A stretch of 64,000 nt of DNA from Solen grandis (lineage: Eukaryota; Mollusca; Bivalvia; Adapedonta; Solenidae): the NCBI GenBank assembly GCA_021229015.1, contig CM037782.1, forward strand, positions 43,367,224-43,431,223, given 5' to 3'. Both the position numbers and the translations under genes were made by a program. Shown here piece after piece: positions 62,601-64,000 of this stretch; the first letter of the stretch is position 1; the number at the start of each line of letters is the position of its first letter. Under the pieces are notes generated by a model. The model saw nothing but the letters and a program-made list of their open reading frames with translations, made no database searches and was not told the DNA's origin.

Positions 62601-62950
62601 TCATATTCTTTTATGTTCTATTAGTATATCTATGTGTAATAAAGCGTGTGTATGAATAATATGTAAGATAGATAGGTAAAACCAGTGTTATACATCATTG
62701 ATTCATACTGTAAGGTCAACTAAGGATACTACCACGACCCTACTGCAATATTCACGGGGAAAATAAAGAACGTAAAGGTACTGACCACGTCAATATTCTG
62801 ACGTAGACGTTTCCAGGCGTCACTGACGGCAACGTTTCTCATAGCTCCGTTACTGTCCAGTTTGCCCTCTATGGTAACTGTGAGGACGTCTATCAGCTTC
62901 TTCTTGACCATCCTGGTGGCTTCAATAATAAAGATAACAGGTACAGTCAT
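56349..62950 (-). CDS. MIEAP: Mitochondria-eating protein (MIEAP)-like gene B, divergent tandem paralogue
   Basis: Exons in transcript order: 62786-62911 (or to 62950), 61596-61703, 60959-61038, about 60425-60581 (unresolved), 59641-59736, 59098-59265, 58375-58561, 57921-58010, 57516-57605 and 56349-56636. Same layout as gene A: helical N terminus, phase 2 coiled-coil exons, then a phase 0 C-terminal block. Domain marks are VAVSDAWKRL, SKVAEIFSEIFKKEWKDMF, VELCWYMCLQTPPM and VDFLVWPVLYKVKGGPVLKK. It lacks the IPPPD motif of gene A and stops soon after the WP-LY block. One exon cannot be joined with a normal donor, so either an exon is missing from this model or the gene is damaged. Mitochondrial role is inferred from the family. 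Confidence 0.82.
56985..57137 (-). repeat. tRNA-headed repeat, degraded
   Basis: On the minus strand TAGCTCAGAGTAGAGTATCC then GGGGTTCGAATCCTAG gives A and B boxes at tRNA spacing. The acceptor stem does not pair, so a working tRNA is unlikely. The body after it (GGGGCACTTTCCTCTGGTG) is unlike families 1-4. Confidence 0.5.
57516..57605 (-). CDS. MIEAP: MIEAP B exon
   Basis: SSAKLEEADEKQLCHLRKQT then CKLSVEYTKN, 30 codons, phase 0 on both sides. Acceptor TATACAG; the donor GTGTGT is acceptable but not strong. Confidence 0.68.
57921..58010 (-). CDS. MIEAP: MIEAP B exon
   Basis: DGFAFCQELSQVQMERLKSD then FLCLGDDSAQ, 30 codons, phase 0 on both sides. It parallels gene A exon 8 (SYSFCERTSERHIQLLIEDL). 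Acceptor TTTTTTAG, donor GTTAGG. Confidence 0.78.
58375..58561 (-). CDS. MIEAP: MIEAP B exon opening the C-terminal domain
   Basis: PPSKVAEIFSEIFKKEWKDM then FNYFKSAGKTEQDAVKTLLQ parallels gene A exon 7 (RPTRIAEKYSDLYDSEWTDS). The phase returns to 0 at GTTTGT. Confidence 0.83.
59098..59265 (-). CDS. MIEAP: MIEAP B coiled-coil exon
   Basis: LTVSVETLEKKHSGLKEEKM then LKSLERQVELKESELSKRKQ and EHQEMKD. Phase 2 to phase 2, 168 bases. Acceptor TCCCCCTAG, donor GTCAGG. Confidence 0.8.
59641..59736 (-). CDS. MIEAP: MIEAP B coiled-coil exon
   Basis: DAEHLKKRLENGETRNKDLE then KQIDERDDKIN. Phase 2 to phase 2, 96 bases. Acceptor TTTATTAG, donor GTAAAC. Confidence 0.75.
60272..60319 (-). CDS. Possible small cassette exon of MIEAP B
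   Basis: IKQLEVDIADREYDF between TTATTCTGAG and GTGTCT, 48 bases, phase 2 to phase 2, charged like the neighbouring coil exons. It fits the frame pattern but has no independent support. Confidence 0.3.
60425..60581 (-). CDS. MIEAP: MIEAP B coiled-coil exon with an in-frame stop (unresolved)
   Basis: DLKKVKDEVNGLSTCLQEVR then KRLEKENTVPDKIDTPDDIS runs into a TAA at 60425-60427. The next exon needs a phase 2 donor, and the only phase 2 GT sites here are weak (at TTGTCTAC and CTGTCGCA). It may be an alternative last exon, a mis-spliced model or a sign of decay. Confidence 0.5.
60959..61038 (-). CDS. MIEAP: MIEAP B exon 3
   Basis: NPDQMVEEDDYKVTPRENKS then QILQLS, 26 codons plus two bases. Acceptor TAGTTTCAG, donor GTAGGA. 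The phase 2 exit matches exon 3 of gene A. Confidence 0.65.
61596..61703 (-). CDS. MIEAP: MIEAP B exon 2
   Basis: QAWKGAESILQELSDSLQKI then NMLKSMTAQLAKLKS, helical, 36 codons, phase 0 on both sides. It replaces the SAALPIRQDL exon of gene A with little identity. Donor GTAAGT. Confidence 0.78.
62786..62911 (-). CDS. MIEAP: MIEAP B exon 1
   Basis: MVKKKLIDVLTVTIEGKLDS then NGAMRNVAVSDAWKRLRQN aligns with gene A exon 1. An in-frame ATG at 62950 would add 13 residues (MTVPVIFIIEATR), but the shorter form matches the length of gene A (42 against 45). Donor GTCAGT. Confidence 0.75.
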
Positions 62951-64000
62951 GGGGATATCAGTGTAGGAAGGGGTCGCTAAAGAGAGGCGTAAGGTATTAT
63001 TTCCGTATTCCTAAGGTAACCCATGATTCATTAAATTATAAGTTTGTTTGCCCAAATGCTTTAAAATGACTTCTGTTCAGATGCACATATCCATTGGCAG
63101 GGACTCTTTTGCTCAAAGTCTACAGAGGCTTGCATTTACTTTAAAATCCGATTATCACTTGAAGGTCCATGATCACATTTTAATGATGGTTGGGTTACCT
63201 TAAAGCCGGCTGTTTAACAAAGCTTGGCTACATAGTACCGATGGTCTCTAACAAATCTTTTACATAATTAGAAAAAATACGACGTGCTTGACTATGTTAA
63301 ATACTTAATTTATATGTATATAACACAGGTTGAATGGTTATTAGAGACAGTCGCAAACAGGCTTAAATGTACATATAAATATTTGACGTATTCAAATAAA
63401 TCACGTATTTTATTGCCTATCACATGAAAACAAATTGTCCTTCAATATAACTACTTTATGTGTGGGTGGAGAAGAATTCATTCCAAACGTTCGATTTATG
63501 TTTTTGTTCAATCAGCAGAAAATATACTAACCTTTTTATAACAAGTGCATTATAATCAAATTAAATACATGTGTACCATCAATATGTGTCAATAATATAT
63601 TTAATATTTGTTTTAGTATGCATTATGTGGCTTATTCTTAAGCTAATCTAGATATCACTTGTATGCACACAAAACTTCAAATTGTAGAATTAAATCGGTG
63701 CAACAAGTCGCATATCTTTAGAGCAGAATAAATGCATGCATTTTATATAGACTTGGAAAATGAAAATCGTCTCAACATATTATGGAAACTATAGATTGCT
63801 ATTCACAATACATACAATAATACAGAGAAGGAACGTATTACTGAAATAAATAATGATTTGACAGCATTAAAAGCAAAAGTATTGGGTGTAAAATCCAAAC
63901 ATCAAGAACTTATTTATTATGCACGGAATGTTTAACAAGTATCTGATCAAAGTATACATATGAAAAGATGGGCGGCAGAAATATTAAGTATTTAGATATT
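62951..64000. other. AT-rich flank with no recognised feature
   Basis: Upstream of gene B on the minus strand, so it may contain its promoter or a non-coding first exon. No open frame, repeat or motif stands out. Confidence 0.5.

Overview
This is a eukaryotic, AT-rich, intron-rich window from what looks like a bivalve mollusc, probably a heterodont clam. The evidence is short GT-AG exons, abundant tRNA-derived SINEs, MITE-like and minisatellite repeats, and two tandem members of the MIEAP (mitochondria-eating protein) family. That family is known to be expanded in bivalves. The species call is inference. Most long reading frames here are chance frames in repeats; the real genes were rebuilt exon by exon from splice sites, phase and recognised protein families.

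Layout. (1) Positions 1-6975, plus strand: the 3' half of an eIF4A translation-initiation helicase gene. It has four coding exons ending at 6090; the 5' exons lie outside the window. Its first visible intron carries a ~1 kb tandem duplication and several copies of a ~140-bp repeat. (2) 6976-12500: repeat-rich intergenic DNA, with a 4 x 167-bp array followed directly by an endonuclease-domain relic. (3) 12500-32701, plus strand: a 16-exon gene for a secreted D8C / VWD / EGF protein of the VWDE-like type. It has a signal peptide, a threonine-rich repeated stalk and one EGF domain. The reading frame breaks once, in exon 6, and no 3' end is visible before a 100-N assembly gap at 33520-33619. (4) 33620-44745: no confident gene; a decayed Mutator-like transposase, interspersed repeats, a long hairpin and degenerate arrays. 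(5) 44746-53973, minus strand: a complete ten-exon MIEAP-like gene (about 514 residues). (6) 56200-62950, minus strand: a second, divergent MIEAP-like gene in the same orientation, with one coiled-coil exon unresolved. (7) 62951-64000: nothing recognised.

How they relate: eIF4A acts in cap-dependent translation, the VWDE-like protein is probably secreted or on the cell surface, and the MIEAP pair is predicted to act in mitochondrial quality control. The three loci look like ordinary neighbours rather than a functional cluster. The most unusual structure is in the VWDE-like gene, where two separate introns carry minisatellites whose unit resembles the adjoining splice junction: an acceptor-like array before exon 7 and a donor-like array after exon 16. 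A third array, in a MIEAP intron, appears to have grown from an internal piece of a SINE.
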